NCBI GenBank assembly: GCA_016840945.1
Contig: JAEORJ010000064.1
Coordinates: forward strand, 1 to 32,054
Reading direction: 5' to 3'
DNA length: 32,054 nucleotides
Origin: Candidatus Gerdarchaeota archaeon
GTDB taxonomy: Archaea; Asgardarchaeota; Heimdallarchaeia; JABLTI01
In this document: one piece after another, positions 6,013-14,615 of the stretch
Layout of the letters: each line of letters opens with the position of its first letter
Position numbering within the stretch: position 1 is the first letter of the stretch
The notes under the pieces: model-generated
The model's database searches: none
Seen by the model: only the letters and a program-made list of their open reading frames with translations
What the model was told of the DNA's origin: nothing
Program-made: the position numbers and the translations under genes

Positions 6013-6387
6013 ATGATAAAAATGGGTAAAATTGCATTTTTACTTATGACAACGCCTTACAGCTTTCAAAATTCTGATACTGTAATTAAGTTGGCTCATG
6101 CAGCTCTTAAAGCAGGTCATGAAGTAACTGGTGTTTATTTGTACACCGATGGAGTATATAATTCTTTGAACACTATCAAACCTACTGATGATCGTGATCG
6201 CAATATTGCTGATCTCTTTAAAGAGTTGACAGCAAAAGGTATTCCAGTTGTATCCTGCCCTATTTGTTGTGATTATCGAGGTATAAACAAAAAGGAGATG
6301 CTTATTGAAGGCGCAGCTTTTGATGGACTTGGAGCCTTAAGTGAATTCGTTGAAGAATCTGATCGAATTCTTATCTTCACAGCGTAA
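6013..6387 (+). CDS. dsrE: DsrE/TusD-like sulfurtransferase subunit
   Basis: About 122-124 residues. Possible starts are TTG 6010, ATG 6013 and ATG 6022; the last (MGKIAFLLMTTPYSFQNSDT) gives the usual family N terminus, but no clear ribosome site decides between them. KIAFLLMTTPYSFQNSDTVIKLAHAALKAGHEVTGVYLYTDGVY is a typical DsrE start. GIPVVSCPICCDYRG carries the cysteine that receives sulfur from TusA in relatives. The adjacent CxxCC arrangement has extra cysteines. It is the first gene of dsrE-F-H, whose products form an alpha2beta2gamma2 complex in bacteria. Confidence 0.88.
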   Translation: MIKMGKIAFLLMTTPYSFQNSDTVIKLAHAALKAGHEVTGVYLYTDGVYNSLNTIKPTDDRDRNIADLFKELTAKGIPVVSCPICCDYRGINKKEMLIEGAAFDGLGALSEFVEESDRILIFTA

Positions 6388-6400
6388 TGGAGATGAAATT

Positions 6401-6760
6401 ATGGAACGAGTAATTGTTATTTTTAGAAAAGGTCCTTATGGTCAGATAAATAGTCTTGAAGGCATTCGTGTAGCTCAAGGATTATTGGTTTTAGATGTTG
6501 AAACTGATGCGGTGTTTATTGATGATGGCGTTTTTAATCTTATAAAAGATCAAAACCCTGAAGGAATTGGTCATCATTCTATCAGCGGGGCATTAGAAGC
6601 CATGCATCGTTATGATATACCAATTTTTGCAGTTGATTTCTCATTAGAACAAAGAGGAATTAAATCTGAGAATTTGGATCCTAATCTTGAAGTTAAAATC
6701 ATAACTTTAGATGAACTTAGTGATCTCCTCTTAGAAGCTGATACAACAATTGCATTATAG
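6401..6760 (+). CDS. dsrF: DsrF/TusC-like subunit
   Basis: A 119-residue DsrE-fold protein. The start is ATG 6401 (MERVIVIFRKGPYGQINSLEGIRVAQGL), preceded by GGAGATG at a good distance. The longer in-frame ORF from 6341 runs inside the upstream gene and is not needed. KGPYG-x-x-x-x-x-E-G-x-R-x-A is the TusC/DsrF pattern. It has no cysteine, which fits DsrF, a subunit without the catalytic Cys. It lies 13 bases after dsrE and 15 before dsrH. Confidence 0.85.
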   Translation: MERVIVIFRKGPYGQINSLEGIRVAQGLLVLDVETDAVFIDDGVFNLIKDQNPEGIGHHSISGALEAMHRYDIPIFAVDFSLEQRGIKSENLDPNLEVKIITLDELSDLLLEADTTIAL

Positions 6761-6775
6761 AAAGGTGATAGGAAA

Positions 6776-7105
6776 ATGACTAAAATCTTATTTATTACAT
6801 CAAAAAGCATTTACACTTGCGCTGCTCAAAAGACACTATTAGAGATGTCAAAAAAGCAAATTGAGAAAGGTAATGAAATAGCAATTTTATTAATTCAAGA
6901 TAGTACCCTTGCAGGTTGGAAAGGTGGACAAAATGTTATCGCTGAAGCAGCAAACCATGGTATAACTATCTATGCTATTAAGGAAGATTTAGAAGCTCGT
7001 GGTATATTCAATGATAAAATTCATCCTGGTATTATACCTATAGATTATGATGAAGCTATTTCTGTTATCATGGATAAATACGAGAAAGTTATTACTTGGT
7101 GTTAA
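6776..7105 (+). CDS. dsrH: DsrH/TusB-like subunit
   Basis: A 109-residue protein with a clear AAAGGTGATAGGAAA ribosome site. KILFITSKSIYTC...LLEMSKKQIEKGNEIAILLIQDSTLAGWKG resembles DsrH. TIYAIKEDLEARGI and the C-terminal KVITWC are typical of the family, which ends in a short strand with W. A Cys at residue 15 and the terminal Cys are candidate persulfide sites. It completes the DsrEFH set and is followed by a hairpin-T terminator. Confidence 0.85.
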   Translation: MTKILFITSKSIYTCAAQKTLLEMSKKQIEKGNEIAILLIQDSTLAGWKGGQNVIAEAANHGITIYAIKEDLEARGIFNDKIHPGIIPIDYDEAISVIMDKYEKVITWC

Positions 7106-7125
7106 TAAAATAAAACTATAAGAAT

Positions 7126-7161
7126 ATTAGACTATAGAAAGTCTAATTTTCACTCTTTTTT
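7126..7161 (+). terminator. Terminator of the dsrEFH operon
   Basis: ATTAGACT (7126-7133) and AGTCTAAT (7140-7147) form a perfect 8-bp stem with a 6-base loop, followed at once by TTT and then TCTTTTTTC. It lies 21 bases past the dsrH stop. Confidence 0.75.
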
Positions 7162-7243
7162 CTTAAACAAATAGAAGGGCAATTTTAAAAGAATTATATG
7201 TTTAAATGTTTAATTGTACTAACTTTCAGAAGATGTTAAAATT

Positions 7244-8083
7244 ATGTCAAAGGATAGAATAGAAACCCCTACAGGTATTCCAGCAATTGACCCTATGAAA
7301 GCTAAAATAATGGCGGCATTAAAAGGGATCAAACATGTTTTAGTTGTCGCTAGTGGAAAAGGTGGAGTAGGAAAAACCACCGTAGCAGTTAATATCGCTA
7401 CTTCCTTAGCTAAGAGAGGATATTCAGTTGGAATATTAGATGCTGATATTACAGGTCCGAATGTTCCAAAAATGATAGGATTAGAGGATCAAAGACCTGA
7501 ATATGATAATGAATTAAAGAAAATTATACCAATTACTTCATCAGAAGGTGTGAAAGTTATCTCAATGGAATTTTTATTAGAAAATAAATCCGATGCGGTT
7601 ATTTGGCGAGGGCCATTGAAGATGGGAGCTATCAATCAATTCCTAGGTGATGTTAAATGGGATGAATTAGACTTTTTGATTATTGATTTACCACCAGGAA
7701 CCAGTGATGAACCACTAAGCGTTGCGCAAATGATTCCTCGAGCTGATGGAGTAATCATAGTGACAACCCCACAAGAAGTTGCTTTACTCGATGTTAAAAA
7801 ATCGATTAGCTTCGTTGCTAAGGTAGGGATGAAAGTCTTAGGAATAATTGAGAATATGTCTGGATTCAAATGCCCACATTGTGGTGAGGAAATAAACATC
7901 TTTAGTAAAGATGGTGGTTTGAAGGCAGCTGTAGAATTAAATATTCCTTTCTTAGGAGCAATACCATTAGACCCTAAAATTGTACCTTTAGCTGATGCTG
8001 GTAAACCAATTGTTGTATCAGATTCTGCAACTCAAAAAGTGTTTGAAGGAATAATTGATAATATTCTAAAAGAAATAAGCTAA
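7244..8083 (+). CDS. mrp: Mrp/NBP35-type Fe-S cluster carrier ATPase
   Basis: A 279-residue ParA-like P-loop protein that builds or carries [4Fe-4S] clusters in the cytosol. The deviant Walker A motif is GKGGVGKTT at 38-46. Switch and Walker B regions follow ([14 protein letters not shown] at 66-79, [17 protein letters not shown] at 142-158), and the cluster-binding CPHC is at 210-213. The N-terminal DUF59 domain of bacterial Mrp is absent, as in most archaeal forms. It follows the sulfur-relay genes after a terminator, so it has its own promoter. A shared role in sulfur and Fe-S supply is inference. It converges on the PAC2 gene. Confidence 0.94.
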   Translation: MSKDRIETPTGIPAIDPMKAKIMAALKGIKHVLVVASGKGGVGKTTVAVNIATSLAKRGYSVGILDADITGPNVPKMIGLEDQRPEYDNELKKIIPITSSEGVKVISMEFLLENKSDAVIWRGPLKMGAINQFLGDVKWDELDFLIIDLPPGTSDEPLSVAQMIPRADGVIIVTTPQEVALLDVKKSISFVAKVGMKVLGIIENMSGFKCPHCGEEINIFSKDGGLKAAVELNIPFLGAIPLDPKIVPLADAGKPIVVSDSATQKVFEGIIDNILKEIS

Positions 8084-8108
8084 TAGAATTTGAAGTTGAT
8101 AGGAAAGA

Positions 8109-8903
8109 CTAGATGTAATAGTTCTTTCTATCGCTTCCTTCACGGGTTTTATTCATTTCTTCTAAAACTTTCATAGCATTAGCTTCTGTTTCTTCAATTT
8201 CAGAAATCATTTTATCCATTTTGCTTAAATCCATTTCTATGTCAAGAAGCTTTGCTACTACTTCAAGAACATTTTTAGCGGCATTTGGATCAACTGTAAA
8301 AGCAGCATTTGGTCCTTCCATTAATTTCACTTTACCCATTAAACCAAATGATTGTAAACCCCGTTCAGATGCAAGAGCAGTTAACACTCCAACAGCACCA
8401 CTAACTCGTCCTTCTTTAAAGATTGGGATATCATTTTTATGTAAAGTGTCAATATCTGCGTTAGTATAAGCAAAGCCTGTTACTTTATCAGCACTTTCAT
8501 ATTGAGTAGGAGTGAAACCACCAATAGCAATCACTTTATTAACACCCCATTTCTCAGCTAAATCTAAAATGGCATTTAATACATGGAACATTCCCTCAGG
8601 TCCTTCTTGTGGTTGGCTTTCACCGGTTACAATAATGATTGGAGTTTTGGTTTCTTCTATGCTATAGATTTCCGCGTGAATTAGTTTACCCAAATCACCT
8701 TGAAAAACAACAATCTGTGGGAAATAAGTCGAATAAATTTTTGCAGCTTTATTAGCATTAAAATACTCAATTAATTGCATGCCTGCAATACGACCAACTA
8801 GACCTTGCCCAGGAAAACATTGTATTAAAACACCATCTTTTAATTTGTGATCTTTAATTATTTTAGTAATTGTATTAGGGTAATAACCAGTCATTTCTTT
8901 CAC
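8109..8903 (-). CDS. PAC2-family protein (archaeal proteasome assembly chaperone-like)
   Basis: A 264-residue cytosolic protein of the PAC2 fold (COG1938-like). DGVLIQCFPGQGLVGRIAGMQLIEYF is the family signature. GESQPQEGPEGMFHVLNAILDLAEKWGVNKVIAIGGFTP and GRVSGAVGVLTALASERGLQSFGLMGKV follow in the expected order, and the C-terminal 60 residues are a helical, Glu-rich extension. Archaeal homologues (PbaB-like) are linked to proteasome or other complex assembly, but the function of this branch is not settled. It has no operon partner here. ATG 8903 is used; the second ATG, three codons on, is equally possible. Confidence 0.85.
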   Translation of the reverse strand: MKEMTGYYPNTITKIIKDHKLKDGVLIQCFPGQGLVGRIAGMQLIEYFNANKAAKIYSTYFPQIVVFQGDLGKLIHAEIYSIEETKTPIIIVTGESQPQEGPEGMFHVLNAILDLAEKWGVNKVIAIGGFTPTQYESADKVTGFAYTNADIDTLHKNDIPIFKEGRVSGAVGVLTALASERGLQSFGLMGKVKLMEGPNAAFTVDPNAAKNVLEVVAKLLDIEMDLSKMDKMISEIEETEANAMKVLEEMNKTREGSDRKNYYI

Positions 8904-9034
8904 TTCTCTTAACGTCTAATATTACTAATACAATTCATAATTAAAATGACTAGGTTTTATAATCAAAATTCAACCTAACTACTGCTAGTATATTAGAATA
9001 AAAAGAAATAAAGATTAGAAAAAGTTAAAACTAT

Positions 9035-9343
9035 TTAAGAGGTTTTAACAATTTCAACTGTTCTTGAACGAGGATAAGTTCTAACCCAAGTAGATTTACA
9101 TTCGTCACATGTTAAGCGTAAATCTATTTTTTGAGAGGTCTTGGAAGCCATCTTTGATTGAGAAATAGCTTTCTTTGAATATCTACCTTTATTTCCGGAC
9201 CCTCGTTTGTGTCGCTCAGCCCTTCTAGTACCTATAACAAGACCACTACCACGTCTTCCACCTTTTTCTTGACGAACGGTTTGTACAGTGTGTTTTTTGC
9301 ATTTTTTACAGTAGGTACGCATTGTTGCAGGAATCTTAACCAT
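9035..9343 (-). CDS. rpl44e: Large ribosomal subunit protein eL42 (L44e)
   Basis: A 102-residue zinc-binding ribosomal protein. I use ATG 9343 (MVKIPATMRTYCKKCKKHT) because GGAGAT lies 9 bases upstream and the N terminus then matches the family; the open frame from 9388 adds 15 unlikely residues. Zinc ligands are CKKC near the start and CDEC in LTCDECKSTWV. The basic middle (GGRRGSGLVIGTRRAERHKRGSGNKGRYSKK) binds 23S rRNA near the E site. In many archaea it is followed by eS27; here the next gene on the strand (PAC2) is unrelated. The promoter carries a strong dyad (9373-9394). Confidence 0.95.
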   Translation of the reverse strand: MVKIPATMRTYCKKCKKHTVQTVRQEKGGRRGSGLVIGTRRAERHKRGSGNKGRYSKKAISQSKMASKTSQKIDLRLTCDECKSTWVRTYPRSRTVEIVKTS

Positions 9344-9372
9344 CGCGTTCAATCTCCAGTTTTTTGCTTCGA

Positions 9373-9394
9373 TGATAATTGGCAACAATTATCA
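9373..9394. promoter_or_regulatory. Perfect 9-bp-arm dyad in the eL42 promoter
   Basis: The arms TGATAATTG and CAATTATCA are exact reverse complements around GCAA (plus strand). On the minus strand a TATA-like TTTTAAATA lies at about 9404-9396, so transcription should start near 9376, inside the dyad. Either it is a DNA operator, or, if transcription starts further upstream, a 5' UTR hairpin about 30 nt before the start codon. Confidence 0.6.
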
Positions 9395-9439
9395 GTATTT
9401 AAAAGTTAGCATGATAAAGATATAATTAATTTTTCTATT

Positions 9440-10306
9440 TTATACAAATAATACCATTTGTGAGGTTATAACTTCAATATTAACGGTATAACTACCTACA
9501 GTGCCAGGTTTGACGAATGTTAATGCTCGTTCAAATGGATTAAAACTTGAAAATATTGATCCATCGATATAAAAATCAGTATCAACAACAGCGCTATTTG
9601 AATAAACGGTGTTTGTTTGATTGTAATTAATCTTTAATAGTGAATAGCTGATGAAGTTAAAATCTGATACATTTTCTGAGAATTGTACCATATTGATAGT
9701 AACTGATAGAATATTATTTGTTGTATCAAACCAAGTATAGACATTCACTCTATAATCAAGATAAATTCTCATTTCATTGTCCTGAGGCCTCATAAGAGTG
9801 AGATTTGTTAAACCTTGATAAACATTAGATTCAATAGAGCCATTTACAAAGAAAACTTGTTGATCATTTGGACCTTTTAGATACTCATATTCACCAATTC
9901 TTATAAGGACTCCTTTTCGATTTGATATTATATACTCCATTCCACCCAGATTATTGTATGAATAAGATTCATTAAATGTACCATTAGCATCATGGAAAAC
10001 TAGTGTGACATTTTTGCCGTCATCGTGCCAGAAAGTACCATAATGTGGATCAAAATTTACTACTTTAGTTGAACCTGGTCCTTCAGAGAGTAAATTATAA
10101 ACTTCAGCATCTACTCGAAGAAAATAAGTTGTTACACTATTAATTGTATTTGAGGTTTGAAAACGTTGATAAGCTGGGAATAACCATCCCCATACTACAC
10201 CAATTGCGGTTGTAAATAAAATTATCATTATAATCGCAGCTAGTACATGAGATACTCCTTTTCTATTTCTGAAAAGTTTTTTCATTAATGGTTTTCGAAC
10301 CTTCAA
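9440..10306 (-). CDS. Archaeal type IV pilin-like surface protein
   Basis: A 288-residue secreted protein. The N terminus is a class III (prepilin) signal: basic FRNRKG followed by VSHVLAAIIMIILFTTAIGVVWGWLFPAY. PibD/FlaK-type peptidase would cut after KG, and the hydrophobic helix would form the filament core or membrane anchor. The rest is a beta-rich ectodomain with many N-x-S/T sites (for example NFS-, NES, NVS, NQT patterns), which suggests N-glycosylation. I keep the TTG start at 10306, as GGAG lies 9 bases upstream; the ATG at 10285 has no ribosome site. No pilus assembly ATPase or membrane platform gene is adjacent, so it is a lone pilin or adhesin. Confidence 0.75.
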   Translation of the reverse strand: MKVRKPLMKKLFRNRKGVSHVLAAIIMIILFTTAIGVVWGWLFPAYQRFQTSNTINSVTTYFLRVDAEVYNLLSEGPGSTKVVNFDPHYGTFWHDDGKNVTLVFHDANGTFNESYSYNNLGGMEYIISNRKGVLIRIGEYEYLKGPNDQQVFFVNGSIESNVYQGLTNLTLMRPQDNEMRIYLDYRVNVYTWFDTTNNILSVTINMVQFSENVSDFNFISYSLLKINYNQTNTVYSNSAVVDTDFYIDGSIFSSFNPFERALTFVKPGTVGSYTVNIEVITSQMVLFV

Positions 10307-10410
10307 TTTAATTGGCTCCAGGGATTTTCTATGGGTTATGAATTTATTATAGAATAATATTTAATGACACTTTTTAACTTATTAGTTCTTTTGTTGGTGA
10401 TATTTACCTA

Positions 10411-11097
10411 TTACTCTAATTTTCCTAATATCATCGCATGGTCTTTTTCTAATGGGTGAAGATTGATCGCTTCTAGAATCTTAAAGCCCTCTTCTTCAAG
10501 GATATTCATTTGTTGTTTGTAAATAACTGAAGGATTTTTCGTTGAACTGATACTTCTAGCTTTAATAGCAAGCATGATATAACCATCTTTTTTGAGATAT
10601 CTGAGAGCATTAGTTGCGATGATTTTTGCTTGATCTGGTTGGGCAACATCACAATACACAACATCCACAGTGCTAACAATGTGACTATAATTTTGTGGAT
10701 AACGAGCATCATCCAAAATAGGAACCATATTAGGTCTTTTTTCACTCAGAAAAACTAAATCCCTAATTGATCTTGGTGAAAATTCAACACAATACACTAT
10801 TCCATTAACACCAATTATATCGGACACATGACTTGGTGTTGTTCCAGATGCAGCCCCTAAATATAACACTGAACTCTTAGGGATTATTGGCAATTCATTT
10901 AATCCTTTAACTAATGCTGCAGCCAATTTTGAACGAGTGGGATCCCAAAAACGATATTCAATATTTTTGATGGTTATTAGTTCCTCATCATACACTTTCA
11001 ATCCTGAAGTGAGATTTTGTGTAGCAATTCGTTTTGAGCCATCTTGTAAGAAGATATTATATACACTCTTGAAAGACTTGAAATTTTTTAATGACAT
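10411..11097 (-). CDS. flpA: Fibrillarin, box C/D RNP 2'-O-methyltransferase
   Basis: A 228- to 230-residue SAM-dependent methyltransferase that methylates ribose 2'-OH in rRNA and tRNA, guided by box C/D RNAs. Family marks are YRFWDPTRSKLAAAL (residues about 50-64), SAM motif VLYLGAASGTTPSHVSDI (79-96), acidic VYCVEFS, DDARYP (131-136) and DVVYCDVAQPDQA (147-159). The first ATG (11103) is only 3 bases from GAGGATGA; the ATG at 11097 (MSLKNFKSF) is better spaced, so I prefer it. It lies just downstream of nop5, its structural partner, the usual archaeal operon. Confidence 0.96.
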   Translation of the reverse strand: MSLKNFKSFKSVYNIFLQDGSKRIATQNLTSGLKVYDEELITIKNIEYRFWDPTRSKLAAALVKGLNELPIIPKSSVLYLGAASGTTPSHVSDIIGVNGIVYCVEFSPRSIRDLVFLSEKRPNMVPILDDARYPQNYSHIVSTVDVVYCDVAQPDQAKIIATNALRYLKKDGYIMLAIKARSISSTKNPSVIYKQQMNILEEEGFKILEAINLHPLEKDHAMILGKLE

Positions 11098-11122
11098 TTT
11101 CATTCATCCTCTGTTTTGCTTT

Positions 11123-12388
11123 TTAGTTTTTCTTCTTAGAACCATCAGATTTTTTCTTCCCGTAATTACTTCTCTGTGGTTTTTTATATGAGTCTTGACG
11201 TTTACTTGGCGCAGCTCTTGGTATAGGTTTTGGTGGTTTTTCCGGTGGGTCTGGATATTTTGTTTTAATCTCTTCAATTTTAGCTGTAAGTTCTTTATCT
11301 AAGTCTTGGGATTTATCTTCAGCTTCAAAATAATCCATTCTAGCAGCAATAGATAATCTACCTGACATTACTCGAGCAATTTTTCCTCTTTGCCACCATT
11401 TTGCTTGATTTAATCTGGAATCTTGAAATATCACACCATGTTTTGGTGGAGGTGCACCAGTTTTAATCGTACGATAAAGTGCTTTTTCAGCTCCAAGAAT
11501 TTGTATTTTGCTTGATGCACATAAAGCCAAATCTTTCAAACTTCCAGCTAAGGAAATTAATCGCGCGCCTAGCAATGGACTAACAACACCACAGAGATTT
11601 GGTGCTACTGCCCGCATCGCTTCATCCATCCACTTTTCTAGTGATTGGCGTCGTTTATATAAATCAACAATAATTTTAGCTTGATCTTGAATAATTATCA
11701 TATCTTGTTCTAGTAGGGTGGATCCCATTGAATTTTCTCGTGCTTCAAGAATTTGTTGTGCTTTATCCTCTGGAAGATTCAACTCATCAACTAATATTTT
11801 CTTATCAATATTCTCTCGTTTTCCAGTTTCACTTATGATAATAGCTAATGTATTATGATTGTCAATAGCATCAACTAATTCAGGAAAATGCATACCATAG
11901 AATTCACGCAATCTTCCTGAAAAAAGATTCAAGGTTTTATCAATATCATCAATTGTTTCAATGGCATGAACAATTAATCTATCCCTTTTCTCTGCAGCCA
12001 ATTTAACTTTCTCTCGAGTTATCATTATTGCAGTATTTCTCAAGAAATCAAAATAATCCTTTTGTGTTTTAAACAAACCCATATTCATAACTTGATTTGG
12101 TAATTCTTTATGGAAGCGATCTATAATTGAATCTTGATATTCATTAATAACATTAAAACCACTTGATGACAATGCACGATATAGTGGGATGTTTTGAACA
12201 AAAATGTCGTCATTTTTGTGATCCTTCAAAATAAGTTCTAATTCGGATGGAATTTTACCTAATTGTAAATCAGCCATTCTTTTCGCAATTTCAGCTGAAT
12301 TTATTTTAAAATTCTTAACCCCAATTATATTACCATCATTATCTAATATGTAAGGACCAACTAGTGTTACTGTTAGATGAATTTTCAT
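11123..12388 (-). CDS. nop5: Nop5 (Nop56/58-like), box C/D RNP scaffold
   Basis: A 421-residue scaffold that links fibrillarin, L7Ae and box C/D RNA. It has the N-terminal fibrillarin-binding domain, a coiled-coil pair (residues about 130-245), and the Nop domain with the hallmark LISLAGSLKDLALCASSKIQILGAEKALYRTIKTGAPPPKHGVIFQ. The C-terminal 60 residues are a low-complexity tail rich in Lys, Pro and Ser (PPEKPPKPIPRAAPSKR...KKKSDGSKKKN), common in archaeal and eukaryotic members. It is first in the nop5-fibrillarin operon. A TATA-like AATTATAAATAG lies upstream in the gap to sir2. Confidence 0.96.
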   Translation of the reverse strand: MKIHLTVTLVGPYILDNDGNIIGVKNFKINSAEIAKRMADLQLGKIPSELELILKDHKNDDIFVQNIPLYRALSSSGFNVINEYQDSIIDRFHKELPNQVMNMGLFKTQKDYFDFLRNTAIMITREKVKLAAEKRDRLIVHAIETIDDIDKTLNLFSGRLREFYGMHFPELVDAIDNHNTLAIIISETGKRENIDKKILVDELNLPEDKAQQILEARENSMGSTLLEQDMIIIQDQAKIIVDLYKRRQSLEKWMDEAMRAVAPNLCGVVSPLLGARLISLAGSLKDLALCASSKIQILGAEKALYRTIKTGAPPPKHGVIFQDSRLNQAKWWQRGKIARVMSGRLSIAARMDYFEAEDKSQDLDKELTAKIEEIKTKYPDPPEKPPKPIPRAAPSKRQDSYKKPQRSNYGKKKSDGSKKKN

Positions 12389-12494
12389 TGTTCGTTATAC
12401 TCCAAAATTACCATTTGACTTTGATTTCTTTCTATAATGTAAATTTTCCTATTGTAAATACTATTTATAATTATGTTTTAAAGGGATATTCCCT

Positions 12495-13250
12495 TTAGAT
12501 TGCTAATTTTTGAATTAATGTGGGTAAACTTTCCTCACATTTTCCTTTAATAAAAACATCAGCAATGTCTGAATGTTCAGTTTGCTCTTTATTAAATGTG
12601 ATTACTTTAGCTCCATGTTCTTTTGATAGGAATGGTAGTCCAGCAGCAGGATATACTTCAGCACTAGTTCCTACCACCAATACTAGAGTTGCTTTTTTAG
12701 CAATTTGATAGGATCTTTTAATCAAATCTGCCGGTAATATTTCATTATATAAAATTACATCAGGCCTTAACATCCCACCACAACAACATAATGGAGGGAT
12801 TTCGTTTGGTATTTCAGTAAATTGTTCAATTTTACCGCATTTCACACACTTTACTCTTGTAATATTACCATGTATTTCTAGAACTCTTTTTGATCCTGCT
12901 TTTTGATGTAAGGAATCAGCATTTTGTGTTATAATATAGTCTATGAATCCTTCTTTTTCCATTTTTGCTAAAGCAATATGTGCTGGATTAGGTTTAGCAT
13001 TTAATATTACCCCTACACCTTCTGCGTAAAAAGTCCAGATCTTTATTGGATTTTTAGCCCAGGCTTCAGCTGTAGCTACTTCATTAAAATTATATTTCTC
13101 CCACAAACCATCTTCCCCTCGAAAGGTTGGGATATTTGACGCTCGAGAAATACCAGCACCTGTTAACACATAGGCTAAGTAGTTCTTTTCTTTCTTCAAT
13201 TGTAAAATTAAATCAGCTGCAGAATCAATATCAGAATTCATTTTTCTCAT
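12495..13250 (-). CDS. Sir2-family NAD-dependent protein deacylase
   Basis: A 251-residue sirtuin with all core motifs: GAGISRASNIPTFRG at 32-44, TQNADSLH at 108-115 (the usual TQNID with Ala for Ile), catalytic His127 in IHGN, zinc ligands C135-x2-C138 and the cysteine cluster PLCCCGG at 154-159, then GTSAEVYPAAGLP at 194-206. The Y-x-x-R pair that marks desuccinylases such as CobB is not present (FYAEGVG), so lysine deacetylation is more likely. Substrates such as Alba are known in other archaea. The start could be ATG 13250 or the ATG three codons on; neither has a clear ribosome site. Confidence 0.94.
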   Translation of the reverse strand: MRKMNSDIDSAADLILQLKKEKNYLAYVLTGAGISRASNIPTFRGEDGLWEKYNFNEVATAEAWAKNPIKIWTFYAEGVGVILNAKPNPAHIALAKMEKEGFIDYIITQNADSLHQKAGSKRVLEIHGNITRVKCVKCGKIEQFTEIPNEIPPLCCCGGMLRPDVILYNEILPADLIKRSYQIAKKATLVLVVGTSAEVYPAAGLPFLSKEHGAKVITFNKEQTEHSDIADVFIKGKCEESLPTLIQKLAI

Positions 13251-13320
13251 AAATACAAACTAGCTTCAACTAATATCTTTTATCTTTGAAAGAAAGAAAT
13301 AGAGGAGAATCCTATAAGGA

Positions 13321-14274
13321 TCATCCTTTAAATTTGAAATAAATAGCACCATGTGGACATGCATCTAAACATGAACCACAGTTTGTACAATTGCTATCTC
13401 TAACACGTTCATATGAGTAATCTAGGATTGGTACTTGCATAGCAGATTTTTCACACATGTCTTCACATGAACCACATCTTGTGCATCGAGCAGGATTCCG
13501 TGCGATACCTACTAGACTTATTTTGGCAGTATAACCCATGGCATAACCAATTGGGCAAACATATCGACAATAGAATCTTGGTATGAAAATGCTCATGACT
13601 ATGACAGCGAGTAAGATAATAATTCTGAAGTAAAACATGAATTTCCAATTACCAGCAACGAAATCTTCATCTCCTCCTGGATGTTGTTTCCAGAAGATCA
13701 TATAGAAGAACATTACAAATAATGTTGCTGCTGGGTTAAATGGTGTCCATGGTTGTTTGTCAAATGGTGCGAAACCTTCAACATAAGCTAAATCATCGAT
13801 TAGTATTTTATATCCTAGAAAACTGACCACAAGGATAATCGCCCAAAATATTACTGCACGAATATCTCGTAGCCCTTTATTTAATGGTTTAGAGATTTTT
13901 AGCTTCTTTATTGGTACTAATCGTAGGAGGTCTTGGAAGAATCCGAATGGGCAGACCCATCCACACATCATCCTACCTAATAATCCACCTATAATCAAGA
14001 ATACTCCAAAAGATATGAACGGAAACAAACCGCCTGCAAGCATTTGTTGTAAAACATCGAATGCACCTAGCACTGTTGTGAATGGTGCTCCCGCTGGTTG
14101 ATTGATTGGTAATATTGCTAAATGCCAACCTACGCCAATTAGTCCTCCATTAATTAAGAGGAAAGAGGCAATTTGAACTAACCATCGCAATAAGCGAACT
14201 TTTCTGGAGTTCATTGCTTCTAAGATACGCAAACTGAAGGTTTTGAATTTTGATTCTTCGGTTCTAGTGCCCAT
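13321..14274 (-). CDS. NapH/CcoG-like membrane 4Fe-4S protein
   Basis: A 317-residue integral membrane electron-transfer protein with about five helices. Two cytoplasmic motifs of the NapH/NosR family, CGWVCPFG (104-111) and CRYVCPIG (236-243), follow transmembrane segments. The C terminus holds two ferredoxin clusters: C264-x2-C267-x2-C270-x3-C274 and C296-x2-C299-x2-C302-x3-C306-P. The first cluster lacks the usual proline after its fourth Cys (CE instead of CP). Such proteins pass electrons between quinones or ferredoxin and a periplasmic or membrane enzyme; the partner is not identifiable. A small membrane protein gene lies 31 bases upstream, probably in the same operon. Confidence 0.88.
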   Translation of the reverse strand: MGTRTEESKFKTFSLRILEAMNSRKVRLLRWLVQIASFLLINGGLIGVGWHLAILPINQPAGAPFTTVLGAFDVLQQMLAGGLFPFISFGVFLIIGGLLGRMMCGWVCPFGFFQDLLRLVPIKKLKISKPLNKGLRDIRAVIFWAIILVVSFLGYKILIDDLAYVEGFAPFDKQPWTPFNPAATLFVMFFYMIFWKQHPGGDEDFVAGNWKFMFYFRIIILLAVIVMSIFIPRFYCRYVCPIGYAMGYTAKISLVGIARNPARCTRCGSCEDMCEKSAMQVPILDYSYERVRDSNCTNCGSCLDACPHGAIYFKFKG

Positions 14275-14305
14275 TTTGCTTTTCTCCGTTATATTTTTGT
14301 TTTTC

Positions 14306-14488
14306 TTAAGGTAGTGGTACTGGCATTCCGGCTACATATGTTCGAATAAATTCTTCAAATCTTTCAAGCAATGTTGGATCTATATTGAATTGCTCAATAA
14401 TAACCTCATGCATGCCAAGTAATATACCAACGACAATTGATATCGTACCTATCGCAAGTACTAGTATTAGCCATGACCTTGGTTTCAA
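14306..14488 (-). CDS. Small single-helix membrane protein
   Basis: A 60-residue protein with a TTG start preceded by GGTGTA at a suitable distance. Residues 5-25 (SWLILVLAIGTISIVVGILLG) form one membrane helix, followed by a short external or internal tail with IDPTLLERFEEFIRTYV. It resembles small accessory proteins that precede NapH-like genes, and the 31-base spacing supports an operon. No family recognised. Confidence 0.6.
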   Translation of the reverse strand: MKPRSWLILVLAIGTISIVVGILLGMHEVIIEQFNIDPTLLERFEEFIRTYVAGMPVPLP

Positions 14489-14538
14489 TTTTTTACACCA
14501 CTATTTGTACTATTTTTAATCGGGACTATTGCAAGTAA

Positions 14539-14562
14539 AAAAATATTCTTTAAAATATTTTT
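14539..14562 (-). terminator. Possible AT-only hairpin terminator after the DUF1922 gene
   Basis: On the minus strand AAAAATATT (14562-14554) and AATATTTTT (14547-14539) pair over 9 bp and are followed by two more T. All pairs are A-T, so the hairpin is weak. Confidence 0.4.
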
Positions 14563-14615
14563 CCGTCTGTTTGTGGATTTGATTTTTTTCGTAAATATAA
14601 GGTTTCTTAAAGTGT

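Noticed and set aside
12520..12708. Plus-strand frames of 60-90 codons inside the minus-strand genes
   Set aside because: Shadows of sir2 and similar genes, with no ribosome sites and no recognisable products.
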